A stretch of DNA of 38,207 nucleotides from NCBI GenBank assembly GCA_027365475.1, contig DAHXNI010000038.1, positions 1 through 38,207 on the forward strand, in the 5' to 3' direction. This DNA comes from Pseudomonadota bacterium (GTDB lineage Bacteria > Pseudomonadota > Gammaproteobacteria > JAKAQQ01). The position numbers were made by a program, and so were the translations under genes. Shown in pieces: positions 8,339-17,015 of the stretch (positions are counted from its first letter, which is position 1; each line of letters begins with the position of its first letter). The notes beneath the pieces are model-generated. The model was not told the origin of the DNA. It ran no database searches and saw nothing but the letters and a program-made list of their open reading frames with translations.

Positions 8339-10198
8339 GTGTGCGGACTCGTGCTCCTGGCGCGCTCCGAAGGACGCATCGACGAGACCAACCGGCGGGC
8401 CGGACGCCGGATGCTCGAGCGGCTCGCAAAGCGGGGCCCGGACGGCGCGGGCGAATGGGTCGACCCGGAATCCCGGGTCTATCTCGGTCACCGGAGACTC
8501 GCCGTGATCGACCTCGATGACGGGGCGGCCCAGCCCTTTCACTGGCCGGAAGCGGGTTTGAGTCTCGTCTACAACGGAGAACTCTACAATTGGCGGAGAC
8601 TCCGGGTGGAACTTGAGGGACGGGGGCATCGGTTCCGGACCGAGTCGGATTCTGAGGTTTTGATTCATGCCTATGGGGAGTGGGGCCAGGATGCGCTCCA
8701 GCGCTTGCGCGGCATGTATGCCTTTGCGATTTGGGATGAGAAATCCCAAACGGCCTTTCTGGCACGCGATCCCTATGGGATCAAGCCGCTCTACTACAGT
8801 TGGGATGGGCAAACGTTCCAGGTCGCCTCCCAGGTACGGGCCCTGATCGAAGGCGATGATATGGATCGTGCGCCCGATCCGGCGGGCTGGGCCGGGTTTT
8901 TGCTTTGGGGGAGCGTTCCGGAACCCTGGACAGTCTATCGCGGGATCCGGGCTTTGCCGGCGGGCTCTACCCTACGCTGGACTCCCAAAGGTCTGGATCC
9001 GCCCCACTCCTTCGCCGATCTCGAAGAAGCCCTTTCCCGACCGGTCGCTCCGGAGGATTCCGAAAGATCAACGGAAAGGATCCGGCAGGCGTTTCGCGAT
9101 TCGGTATCGGCCCATCTCGTAGCCGACGTTCCGGTCGGTGCGTTTCTCTCGGGCGGAATCGATTCCGGAGCGCTTGTGGGGCTCATGCGGGATCTGGGCG
9201 CCGGGGACCTCCGGACCGTGACGCTCGGATTCGAGGAGTTCCGGGGCAAGCCGGAAGACGAAGTCCCGTGGGCAGAGAGAGTCTCCCGTCTCTACGGCAC
9301 CCACCACACGACCCGGATCATCGGACGGAAAGAGTTTCTCGAGGATTGGCCTCGCATCCAGGAAGCCATGGACCAGCCGAGCGTGGATGGGGCCAATACC
9401 TGGCTCGTGAGCAAGGTCGCGCAGGAAGCCGGACTCAAGGTCGTGATCTCCGGGGTGGGCGGCGATGAACTTTTAGGCGGCTATCCCTCCTTCCGCGAGA
9501 TCCCCCGCTGGGTGCGCACCCTGCGCCGCATCCGGGCGATCCCCCTTGCGGCCCAGAGTGGATACCTCCTCACCCGGCTGGCCCGCCGGGCGTGTCCCGC
9601 GATCCCGCCGAAACTCCCGGGACTTTTCCGTTACGGGCATACGATGGCGGGTGCGTATTTCGTCCGCCGCGGGCTTTTCATGCCGTGGGAGTTGGAAGAC
9701 CTTCTGGATCCGGATTTCGCCCGGGCGGGCCTCGAGGCACTGGCCCCATTGCCGTGGCAGATCGAGGATACGGACGGACGATCTCTCACGCCTCTCGGCC
9801 GGGTCATGGCACTCGAATCGACCCGCTATCTCCGGAACCAGCTTTTGCGCGATGCCGACTGGGCCAGCATGGATCACGGGCTCGAGCTTCGAACCCCTTT
9901 GGTGGATGCCTGCCTCCTGTCGGAGATCGGACCTTGCTTAGCTGCCCGATCGACCCCGGACAAGATTCCGTTGGCAGTGGCTCCAACTCGAGCATTGCCT
10001 CAAAACTACCTTGAGCGGCCCAAAACCGGCTTCGGGCTTCCTCTAGAGAACTGGCTTTGTGCCGCTCTTCCCGGATCTCCTCGGAGTGACGCAGGAAACC
10101 GCGCTCGCATGGCGCGCGTCCAAGCCCGTGCGCTTGCAGACGATGTCGGTCAACTGCGCGCCGGGCAGCCCCAAACAGGAGGCTTAGGTGGTGCTTGA
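8339..10198 (+). CDS. asnB: asparagine synthase-family glutamine amidotransferase, first copy, atypical C-terminus
   Basis: AsnB-family enzymes release ammonia from glutamine and transfer it to an AMP-activated carboxylate. In surface-glycan loci they usually make uronamides or similar amides rather than asparagine. GTG 8339 is chosen because it leaves the catalytic Cys at position 2 (MCGLV). The GATase II domain has RRLAVIDL and YNGELYNW; the synthetase domain has the PP-loop SGGIDSG (271-277) and GVGGDELLGGYP. Up to RPKTGFGLPLENWL the match to the family is normal, but the following ~45 residues are Ala/Arg/Gly-rich and unlike the usual C-terminal helices (compare the second copy at 24615-26558). 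This coincides with a fall in GC, so the 3' end may have been replaced by recombination. It starts 5 bp after wzc and overlaps the next gene. Confidence 0.88.
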   Translation: MCGLVLLARSEGRIDETNRRAGRRMLERLAKRGPDGAGEWVDPESRVYLGHRRLAVIDLDDGAAQPFHWPEAGLSLVYNGELYNWRRLRVELEGRGHRFRTESDSEVLIHAYGEWGQDALQRLRGMYAFAIWDEKSQTAFLARDPYGIKPLYYSWDGQTFQVASQVRALIEGDDMDRAPDPAGWAGFLLWGSVPEPWTVYRGIRALPAGSTLRWTPKGLDPPHSFADLEEALSRPVAPEDSERSTERIRQAFRDSVSAHLVADVPVGAFLSGGIDSGALVGLMRDLGAGDLRTVTLGFEEFRGKPEDEVPWAERVSRLYGTHHTTRIIGRKEFLEDWPRIQEAMDQPSVDGANTWLVSKVAQEAGLKVVISGVGGDELLGGYPSFREIPRWVRTLRRIRAIPLAAQSGYLLTRLARRACPAIPPKLPGLFRYGHTMAGAYFVRRGLFMPWELEDLLDPDFARAGLEALAPLPWQIEDTDGRSLTPLGRVMALESTRYLRNQLLRDADWASMDHGLELRTPLVDACLLSEIGPCLAARSTPDKIPLAVAPTRALPQNYLERPKTGFGLPLENWLCAALPGSPRSDAGNRARMARVQARALADDVGQLRAGQPQTGGLGGA

Positions 10199-11035
10199 TA
10201 TCTCGAGGATTCCCAATCGTGGATTGGGGCGTTGGCTCCGGTTGCCGTTGGCGATCCTGCCAGATGGGATGGTTCTGCCGGTTTTACAAGGCCCTCTGAG
10301 AGGGAAAAGGTGGATCAAGGGAAGCTCCAACAACGGATGTTGGCTCGGCAGCTACGAATCCACCAAGTCCCGGTTGTTCGCCCGGCTGATTGAGGCCGGT
10401 GATGTCGTTTACGATCTCGGAGCGAACGTCGGTTATTACACGATGATCGCGGCCGTTCGAACCTGGGGAAGCGGTCAAGTACACGCTTTCGAACCCGCCC
10501 CACGCAATCTGGACTTATTGCGACAACATCTCGTCTTGAACAGGATTTCCAATGTGGAGATCCATGCGGTGGCCGTGACGGATCATTCGGGGAGCGAGGC
10601 ATTTCACGATGGAGACAACCCCTCCATGGGTCAGATTAGGGCAGACGGTCGCATGCGCGTGCCGACGATTCGTTTGGATGACTTGGTTTTTTCAAAAGGG
10701 CTCCGCTCGCCCGACATCATCAAGATGGATATCGAGGGGGGGAGTACCGCGCGTTGGTGGGAGCGGGGGCAGTCATCTCGAAATATCATCCGGTGATCTT
10801 GGTCGCCACCCATTCGAACCGATTACATCATGAATGCATCGCGTTTCTTGAAAAGCTGGGATATCGGGTGAGCGGAATCGATACCCCGGAAGTTGACTCG
10901 ACCGATGAGCTGGTCGCATACCCTATCTTCCGCCAAGATTCGGATCACGGAATAAAGGCCGCAGATCCCGATATGTTTTCCATGGGATATCCACTGGCTG
11001 GTGAAGATCCCTTGCTGGCAAGGTCCATATCATGA
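10188..11035 (+). pseudogene. FkbM-family SAM methyltransferase, frameshifted at a G7 tract
   Basis: FkbM enzymes O-methylate sugars. The first frame (GTG 10188, with GGAGG at 10177-10181) encodes SAM motif I (VVYDLGANVGYYTMIAAV, about 73-90), the VHAFEPAP strand and RLDDL...DIIKMDIEGG. Right after EGG the frame is lost: the sequence has a run of seven G (10736-10742), and eight would restore GGEYRALVGAGAVISKY, which continues in the next frame to the stop at 11035 with a plausible FkbM ending (VILVATHSN, then FLEKLGYRV). So one base is missing in the homopolymer. It may be a true mutation, a phase-variable OFF state, a programmed slip on the G tract, or a sequencing error. As read, translation stops at 10796 after 202 residues. 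The restored reading overlaps the next gene by 4 bp, as in an intact operon. Confidence 0.8.
10736..10742 (+). repeat. G7 homopolymer at the frameshift of the FkbM gene
   Basis: Seven consecutive G within the codons for the conserved DIEGG motif. Eight G would join the two halves of the methyltransferase. Tract length 7-8 is short for classical phase variation but typical for indels. Confidence 0.8.
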
Positions 11036-11970
11036 AAAGAGTCATGGTGACTGGAGGAGCTGGATTTTTGGGATCGCACCTGTGTGCCTCACTACTCGGG
11101 AACCACCATGAGGTCTTGTGTGTCGACAACTTGTTTACCGGCAGCCGGCGTAATATTCAGGGATTGCTGGAACATCCGGATTTCGAGTTCATGCGTCATG
11201 ACGTCACGTTCCCGCTCTACGTCGAGGTTGACGAAATCTACAATCTGGCCTGCCCGGCCTCGCCCCACCACTATCAGTTTGATCCCGTCCAGACCACCAA
11301 GACCAGCGTACATGGGGCGATCAACATGCTGGGACTGGCCAAACGTACGAAGGCGCGCATCTTCCAGGCGTCGACAAGCGAGGTGTATGGGGATCCGGAT
11401 GTGAGCCCACAAAGCGAGGAATATTGGGGTCATGTCAACCCCATTGGGCCGCGAGCGTGCTACGATGAAGGCAAGCGCTGTGCCGAAACGCTTTTTTTCG
11501 ATTATTACCGGCAACATGGATTGGCCATCAAGGTAGCCCGCATTTTCAATACTTATGGCCCGAACATGCATCCCAACGATGGGCGTGTGATCAGCAACTT
11601 CATTGTCCAAGCTCTCCGGAAGGAACCCTTGACGGTTTATGGTGATGGGATGCAGACGCGAAGCTTTTGCTATGTCGAGGACATGATCCGGGGATTCATG
11701 AAGTTCATGGAGAGCACTAAAGATCTCACGGGCCCGGTCAATCTGGGCAACCCGGAAACCTGCTCCATGCTCGAACTGGCCGAAAAGATCCTGCGTCTCA
11801 CTGGCAGTCGATCCAAAATCATCTTCAAACCCCTTCCTGTCGACGATCCACGCCAGCGGAAACCGGATATCACTCTTGCCCGAAAGTGTTTGCAGTGGGC
11901 GCCTCGGGTACCCCTTGAAGACGGTTTGAAAGAAACAATTGCGTACTTCAGCCGCAGTCTTGATTCATGA
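11032..11970 (+). CDS. uxs: UDP-glucuronate decarboxylase (UDP-xylose synthase), extended SDR
   Basis: Converts UDP-glucuronate to UDP-xylose with a bound NAD+ in the cytoplasm. The 312-residue product has the NAD-binding [10 protein letters not shown] (7-16), the substrate-binding [10 protein letters not shown] segment, the catalytic YDEGK (Tyr144, Lys148), and features typical of this family rather than other SDR epimerases: [38 protein letters not shown] and [10 protein letters not shown]. This makes it one of the most secure functional calls in the window. No UDP-glucose 6-dehydrogenase is present here, so UDP-glucuronate must come from elsewhere in the genome. The start overlaps the end of the FkbM gene by 4 bp. 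Confidence 0.92.
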   Translation: MKRVMVTGGAGFLGSHLCASLLGNHHEVLCVDNLFTGSRRNIQGLLEHPDFEFMRHDVTFPLYVEVDEIYNLACPASPHHYQFDPVQTTKTSVHGAINMLGLAKRTKARIFQASTSEVYGDPDVSPQSEEYWGHVNPIGPRACYDEGKRCAETLFFDYYRQHGLAIKVARIFNTYGPNMHPNDGRVISNFIVQALRKEPLTVYGDGMQTRSFCYVEDMIRGFMKFMESTKDLTGPVNLGNPETCSMLELAEKILRLTGSRSKIIFKPLPVDDPRQRKPDITLARKCLQWAPRVPLEDGLKETIAYFSRSLDS

Positions 11971-12171
11971 AATGGGTCGTTTGGATTTCTTGGTTTCAGG
12001 AACAAGGGTTCGTGAACTGTTTCATCCGATATCGGAAAACTAGCGACACTCCAGGAACCTCTCTGCATTCCGTGCTGAACCGATCCGTCGTCGGTGAGGC
12101 TACTGCCGTCACGATACCGTCAAAAACACGGTTTCGCAGGCCTTTTATATTTCATGGGAGCGATCACCCAT

Positions 12172-13380
12172 ATGCCTGAATCAACGGCGGGAGGTGTTTT
12201 ACCCAAACTCGCCATCGTTACGACCCATCCGATCCAATACCAGACGCCGCTCTGGGCCACCCTCGCGCACCAAGGTTTGATCAATGTCCAAGTTTTTTAT
12301 GCAAGTGACCATGGGATCAAAGCACATCTAGACCCGCAGTTTGGGAAGACGTTTTCCTGGGATATCCCTTTATTGAATGGCTACGATTACGAGTTTCTCC
12401 CATCCGTCAAAATCATGGGATTACCGGGGCCGGTAGCCAATCGCTGGCCTATAGGTCTCAGGCGCCAGCTGAAGCAGGGTGGCTTCGATGCAATCCTGCT
12501 TCACGGGTACATGACTGCCGCTGCTCTAGCAGGGTATTGGCACGCGAGACGATTGCGCATGCCGATTCTTTTAAGAGGTGAAAGTCATCTCCATCAGAAG
12601 CGCGGCTTGGCGACACGTAGCCTCAAAAGGATTTTGCTTCCCCGTTTCTTGCGTAACGTTAATTACTGTCTTGCGATAGGGCAGTGGAATCGGGAATATT
12701 GGCAGCATTACGGCGTTCCGGAAGAGAGGATCCGGACGACATTGTATTCCGTCGATAACGAACGTTTTCGCCAAGTGAGTCATGAAAATCAGGAACGGTG
12801 CAAAGCATTACGATCGGAATGGGGAGCGCAATCCGGTGATACGATCTTTGCCTATGCAGGAAAACTTCAATCTCATAAGGGGCTGGATACTTTGCTGGAG
12901 GCATATCGACGTCTTCGTTCCAGTCGTTCGGACGTACGCTTGGTTTTGATAGGTGATGGTCCCCAGGGCAGGGAGTTGCAGGAACGTGGAAGAAATATCC
13001 CGGGAATTATCTGTACGGGGTTTATCAACCAATCGGAGTTACCGGTCTTTTTCGGTGCAGTGGATGCTTTGGTGCTGCCCTCTAAAATTGAACCTTGGGG
13101 GCTGGTTGTGAACGAAGCGATGGCCTGCGGGACTCCAGTGATCGTCAGTGATGCCGTGGGTTGTGGTCCCGATTTGGTGGAACATGCCGAAACTGGCTTG
13201 GTATTCTCTGCCGAAAATATTTCAGCGCTGGTGGGCGCGCTGGATAAAGCCTGCGATCCGGAAATCAGGAAGCATTGGATCCAGAATATCCCTGCCGTAC
13301 TGCAATGTGCATCCCATGATGATAATGCCCGCACGATCACTGAGTGTGTTCTCAAACTGAGCAGACAGGGGAGTCAATGA
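12172..13380 (+). CDS. glycosyltransferase family 4
   Basis: A GT-B fold retaining glycosyltransferase of 402 residues, adding one sugar of the repeat unit at the cytoplasmic membrane face. N-terminal domain: LAIVTTHPIQYQTPLW near the start, an acceptor-side Rossmann half. C-terminal donor domain: FAYAGKLQSHKGLDTLLEAY, LVLIGDGPQGRELQE, and the E-X7-E nucleotide-sugar motif in SKIEPWGLVVNEAMACGTPV (Glu307 and Glu315). ATG 12172 is chosen since conserved sequence begins about 14 codons later; the frame extends to 12094, and ATG 12154 is possible. The 200 bp before it (11971-12171) hold no convincing gene. GC content here is clearly below that of the export genes, suggesting transfer. The linkage and sugar cannot be told. 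Confidence 0.87.
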   Translation: MPESTAGGVLPKLAIVTTHPIQYQTPLWATLAHQGLINVQVFYASDHGIKAHLDPQFGKTFSWDIPLLNGYDYEFLPSVKIMGLPGPVANRWPIGLRRQLKQGGFDAILLHGYMTAAALAGYWHARRLRMPILLRGESHLHQKRGLATRSLKRILLPRFLRNVNYCLAIGQWNREYWQHYGVPEERIRTTLYSVDNERFRQVSHENQERCKALRSEWGAQSGDTIFAYAGKLQSHKGLDTLLEAYRRLRSSRSDVRLVLIGDGPQGRELQERGRNIPGIICTGFINQSELPVFFGAVDALVLPSKIEPWGLVVNEAMACGTPVIVSDAVGCGPDLVEHAETGLVFSAENISALVGALDKACDPEIRKHWIQNIPAVLQCASHDDNARTITECVLKLSRQGSQ

Positions 13381-14363
13381 AAATAAGGATTCTGATCGCG
13401 GGATACTCGTATGAGGATTCGCTAGCGGATAATGTGCGGTGTGCACTTGAAGAGATGGGGCACGAAGTGCGAACGCTAGGAGATGTTTCGCATGCCAGCT
13501 ACTATGCTCCGTGGCGATCGAATCTACGTGCAGCCATGGAACGTGCGCGGAAAAAAGCCATCGACCCCGATGGCCGACGGCTGATTCGGATTGCACGGAG
13601 TTTTCGACCAGAGATTGTCCTAGCCCTGACCCGTGAATACACACCAGACGTGCTGATGGATCTCAAGCGCATCTCAAAACCAATCCTGATCATGTGGTGG
13701 GGAGATCCCGCGGCGCACACTCGCCGCTTGGGACTGGTAGATGAGCACTGGGATCTACTTTTTCTCAAGGATGCCATTGCTGCTCAAAAGACACGCCTGA
13801 TTCGTGACGACGTATACCTACTGCACGAGGCGATGAATCCCCGTTGGCATCGACCGATCACCACACAAAATAATCAGAGCATTGTTGTAGCAGGCAACTG
13901 GTATGGTTTCCGTCAAGCGTTAGCCAATCGCCTGATGAAAGATGGCGTGAGTATGGAGCTATATGGTCCTACTCCGCCGATTTGGGCGTTGCCTGCGATA
14001 CGCCGTGCTCACTCTGGTCGTTACATCGTACGCGAAGAGAAAAGCCGGGTTTTCGGTGAAGCTCTTGCATGTCTGAATTCCTTTCAGTATTCAGAGGGGA
14101 ACACGCTTAATCAGCGAGCCTTTGAGATTGCTGGAGCAGCTGGACTACAGCTTATCGAACACCGTCCGATAATCAACGAGTATTTTGAGCCAGACAAAGA
14201 AATACTGATATTTCGTACTTACGATGAACTTCTGGATTTGATTGAGCGGGCACGCAAGGATCCTGGCAGCATGCGCCGGATCCGGGAAGCGGGCACACGA
14301 CGTGCGCTCGCTGAGCATACCTATCGGCACCGGTTGGAAGTGATCTTCGGGCACCTGAAATGA
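13377..14363 (+). CDS. CgeB-like glycosyltransferase (Glyco_trans_1_2 type)
   Basis: A 328-residue protein starting at ATG 13377, overlapping the previous stop codon (ATGA) with GGGGAG a few bases upstream. The N-terminal half (KIRILIAGYSYEDSLADNVRCALEEMGHEV) and the WWGDPAAHTRRLG, WDLLFLKD and VYLLHEAMNPRWH segments match the pattern of CgeB/SpsB-like transferases, in which the acceptor domain is reduced. The C-terminal part (LNSFQYSEGNTLNQRAFEIAGAAGLQLIE) corresponds to the Glyco_trans_1_2 domain, with the NxRxFE(I) motif typical of these proteins. It probably adds a sugar to the lipid-linked repeat unit, but some relatives modify proteins or spores. Substrate unknown. Confidence 0.78.
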   Translation: MKIRILIAGYSYEDSLADNVRCALEEMGHEVRTLGDVSHASYYAPWRSNLRAAMERARKKAIDPDGRRLIRIARSFRPEIVLALTREYTPDVLMDLKRISKPILIMWWGDPAAHTRRLGLVDEHWDLLFLKDAIAAQKTRLIRDDVYLLHEAMNPRWHRPITTQNNQSIVVAGNWYGFRQALANRLMKDGVSMELYGPTPPIWALPAIRRAHSGRYIVREEKSRVFGEALACLNSFQYSEGNTLNQRAFEIAGAAGLQLIEHRPIINEYFEPDKEILIFRTYDELLDLIERARKDPGSMRRIREAGTRRALAEHTYRHRLEVIFGHLK

Positions 14364-14505
14364 TCGGCAATCCGGGATTTCGTTCAAAAAAGCTGATCTG
14401 TACTTTTGACCCGATCCACTCGAGAATCACCCTGCTTTTACAGTGGGATGGGGGAACGGATAAACCATTCCCAGATGAAAATGGATCTATGGAATCTATG
14501 TTGTT

Positions 14506-15960
14506 ATGAGTCTTAAGCGAGACACGTTCTACAACCTGACCGGTGCGCTCGTGCCGATGGCAGTGTCATTGGTGGTGATACCGCTTTATCTCCATCGTAT
14601 TGGTGAGGCCCGTTACGGGATCCTGGCGCTGGTCTGGCTACTTTTGGGGTACTTCGGTTTGTTTGATCTCGGATTATCCCGCGCCTCTTCCAACCTCGTG
14701 GCCCGGCTCGAGTCGGCACCCGAGCGGGAACGGGAGCAGGTTTTCTGGACGGCGCTCGGGTTGAATGCCGCGCTCGGCGCACTCGGCGGGCTCGTGCTCT
14801 ATGGGATCGGGATCCCTCTGCTCGGCCAGTGGATCCGGATGCCGGAGGAGGTCCGTCACGAGGCGCTGGGGGCCCTGCCGTGGCTGGCCCTCGCGGTTCC
14901 CGTGGCGACCGTGACCGGGGTTTTGACGGGTGTCCTCGAAGGGCGCAAACGTTTCGGGGCGGTGAATACCTGGCAGGTGATCGGGACCCTGACCTTTCAG
15001 ATTGCCCCGCTCGTGGTGGCCTACGAAGTGGGGCCAGGGTTGGAGATCTTGATCCCGGTTGCGGTGGGGGCACGGATCGTCTCGTCCCTGCCGCTGGCGG
15101 TCCTCGTGAAGCGGGAGTTGCCGCTGAATCACCGGCCACGATTCCACCGCCCGCTGGTTGGGCGCTTGTTGAGCTATGGCATCTGGATCACAGTCACGGG
15201 GATTGTGGGCCCCATTCTGAGCTCGATCGACCGGTTCGTGATCGGGGCCATCCGGGGTGCAGCCGCGATTGCGTTCTATGTGGTCCCGTTTAATCTCGTG
15301 GCCCGGGTGGGAACGTTTCCGGGGGCCCTGTGTCGGGCTCTTTTCCCAAATCTTTCCGCGGCAACACCCGCAGAGGCCGTCCGGCTGGCCCAAGAGGCGG
15401 TGCAGACGCTGAACGCGATTCTGATTCCGCTCGTGGTATTCGGTCTCTGGGCGCTCCACCCGTTTCTCGAACTCTGGGTTGGAGCCCCCTTCACCCGGCA
15501 CGCAGCTCCGGTCGGGGAGATTCTCCTTCTCGGGATCTGGGTCAACGGCCTAGCGACCGTGCCGTTCACGGCGCTTCAGGCCCAGGGGCGACCCGATCTC
15601 ACAGCACGATTCCATGTGCTTGAGCTCGTTCCATACCTAGCCGCGCTTTGGGTGGGATTGCATTTTTGGGGGTTGGCCGGAGCGGCTCTGGCCTGGACAC
15701 TCCGCGTCGCGGCCGATGCGTTGCTTCTCTTCTGGGCCGCAGGCCTCGGGTCCTTGGTTTTCCGGATGCTCTGGCCGGGCGGTCTCTTCGTTCTGGGGGC
15801 CTTCTGCGGCGTCTTTTTCTGGCCGTCTGCGCCCGGGCTCCTCCGGGCCGCTCTGGCCCTGATCTTCTCCACGTCAGCCTTGAGCTGGGCGCTTTACACC
15901 ACCCCGCGTCTCAGGCGTGAACTGACCGGGATGCTCCGTTATGCGCGCCTCGCCCGCTAA
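14506..15960 (+). CDS. wzx: Wzx-type oligosaccharide flippase (MOP superfamily)
   Basis: Integral membrane protein of 484 residues with about 12-14 hydrophobic helices spread over its length, the layout of polysaccharide flippases that move undecaprenyl-PP-linked repeat units to the periplasmic face. The N-terminus (YNLTGALVPMAVSLVVIPLYLHRIGEARYGILALVWLLLGYFGLFDLGLSRASSNLVA region, split across helices 1 and 2) is highly characteristic of Wzx: IGEARYG followed by FDLGLSRA. A second signature is ISSIDRFVIG-like text in helix 7 (LSSIDRFVIGAIRG). GC content rises back to the locus maximum. The start ATG 14506 has no strong ribosome-binding site; the 142-bp gap before it holds nothing I recognise. 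It overlaps the next gene by 20 bp. Confidence 0.9.
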   Translation: MSLKRDTFYNLTGALVPMAVSLVVIPLYLHRIGEARYGILALVWLLLGYFGLFDLGLSRASSNLVARLESAPEREREQVFWTALGLNAALGALGGLVLYGIGIPLLGQWIRMPEEVRHEALGALPWLALAVPVATVTGVLTGVLEGRKRFGAVNTWQVIGTLTFQIAPLVVAYEVGPGLEILIPVAVGARIVSSLPLAVLVKRELPLNHRPRFHRPLVGRLLSYGIWITVTGIVGPILSSIDRFVIGAIRGAAAIAFYVVPFNLVARVGTFPGALCRALFPNLSAATPAEAVRLAQEAVQTLNAILIPLVVFGLWALHPFLELWVGAPFTRHAAPVGEILLLGIWVNGLATVPFTALQAQGRPDLTARFHVLELVPYLAALWVGLHFWGLAGAALAWTLRVAADALLLFWAAGLGSLVFRMLWPGGLFVLGAFCGVFFWPSAPGLLRAALALIFSTSALSWALYTTPRLRRELTGMLRYARLAR

Positions 15961-17014
15961 GGCACCCGTGCCGGGTGACTGGCCCGCCGACGGGCTGGAG
16001 CGGGTTCGGGCCTGTCCGGTCTGTGGCGAAACGGGACGGCACGTTCTCTACGAGGGGCTCACGGATCGGGTATTTTTCTCTGCACCCGGCGTCTGGACGC
16101 TTGTTGCCTGCGAGGGTTGCGAATCCGCCTATCTCGACCCGCGTCCGACACCCGAGGCCCTGCCGCTCGCCTATCAAAACTATTTCACCCATGAGGCTCC
16201 GACCCTGCCAGCCGGGACCGAAACCTTGGCCTGGGCCCGCCGCCTGAAGCGAACCCTGGCGAACGGTTATCGCAACCGGCGCTTTGGAGCCCACTTCCAT
16301 CCGGCCTCGCCACTCGGGGTGGGGGTGGCTTGGATCCCCGGGCAGCGCGTCAAGCTCGAGGGGGCCTTGCGCTACCTCCCACGGGTGATCCCGGGCGGTG
16401 TCGTGCTGGATGTGGGCTGCGGGAACGGGGACTTTTTGAACCGGGCGCGTGCAATCGACTGGACGGTTGTAGGGTGCGAGCCGGATCCCGAAGCGCGGGC
16501 AGCAGCACGCGCCCTAGGTCTCGATGTACGCGCGGGTGGGATCGAAGGTTTAATGGGTGAGGCCGGGTGCTTCGACGTCATCACCCTGAACCATGTGATC
16601 GAGCATGTCCCCGACCCGCGGCACACACTTGAGTGCGTGTTCGCTCTGCTCAAACCGGGTGGACGCCTTTATCTGGAGACACCCAACATCCAAAGCGATG
16701 GCCACCGGCGGTTTGGCCGTTCTTGGCGGGGGCTCGAACCACCCCGGCACCTTGTCTTGATGAACTGGGCTGCGCTTGAGAGACTGCTTGGTGAGAGTGG
16801 ATTTGGTCTGATCGAACACCACGCGAGTGCAAATGTCTACCCCAATCTCGCGGCCAGCAGTCGGGCTATCGAGTTCGGGGAGGACTCCCGGGAAGCCCAA
16901 CCCCGAGCGGGCGATTATTGGAGGAGCTATGGCCTCGGAGTTAAACTGCTCTGGGACGATCGGGCGAGCGAGTTCGTAACCTTGGTGGCCCATAAACCCA
17001 TGACGGAGAGCTGA
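15941..17014 (+). CDS. class I SAM methyltransferase with N-terminal zinc-ribbon
   Basis: A 357-residue methyltransferase. The N-terminus has two CxxC pairs (CPVC at 25-28 and CEGC at 57-60) that look like a zinc-ribbon, common in sugar- and nucleotide-sugar-modifying methyltransferases. SAM motif I is VVLDVGCGNGDF (about 154-165), with CEPDPEA as the next acidic strand, FDVITLNHVIEHVPDP and LLKPGGRLYLETPN as motifs II-III. The split domain order (ribbon, linker, Methyltransf_23) is typical of polysaccharide loci, where such enzymes O- or C-methylate a sugar. It overlaps wzx by 20 bp, indicating coupled translation. Substrate not determinable. Confidence 0.85.
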   Translation: MRASPAKAPVPGDWPADGLERVRACPVCGETGRHVLYEGLTDRVFFSAPGVWTLVACEGCESAYLDPRPTPEALPLAYQNYFTHEAPTLPAGTETLAWARRLKRTLANGYRNRRFGAHFHPASPLGVGVAWIPGQRVKLEGALRYLPRVIPGGVVLDVGCGNGDFLNRARAIDWTVVGCEPDPEARAAARALGLDVRAGGIEGLMGEAGCFDVITLNHVIEHVPDPRHTLECVFALLKPGGRLYLETPNIQSDGHRRFGRSWRGLEPPRHLVLMNWAALERLLGESGFGLIEHHASANVYPNLAASSRAIEFGEDSREAQPRAGDYWRSYGLGVKLLWDDRASEFVTLVAHKPMTES

Positions 17015-17015
17015 T

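Noticed and set aside
11967-12179. 70-residue frame overlapping the uxs stop ([11 protein letters not shown]...)
   Set aside because: The ATGA overlap is attractive, but the residues have no domain pattern, it runs into the next gene, and its second half looks like random reading; kept only as a gap of about 200 bp.
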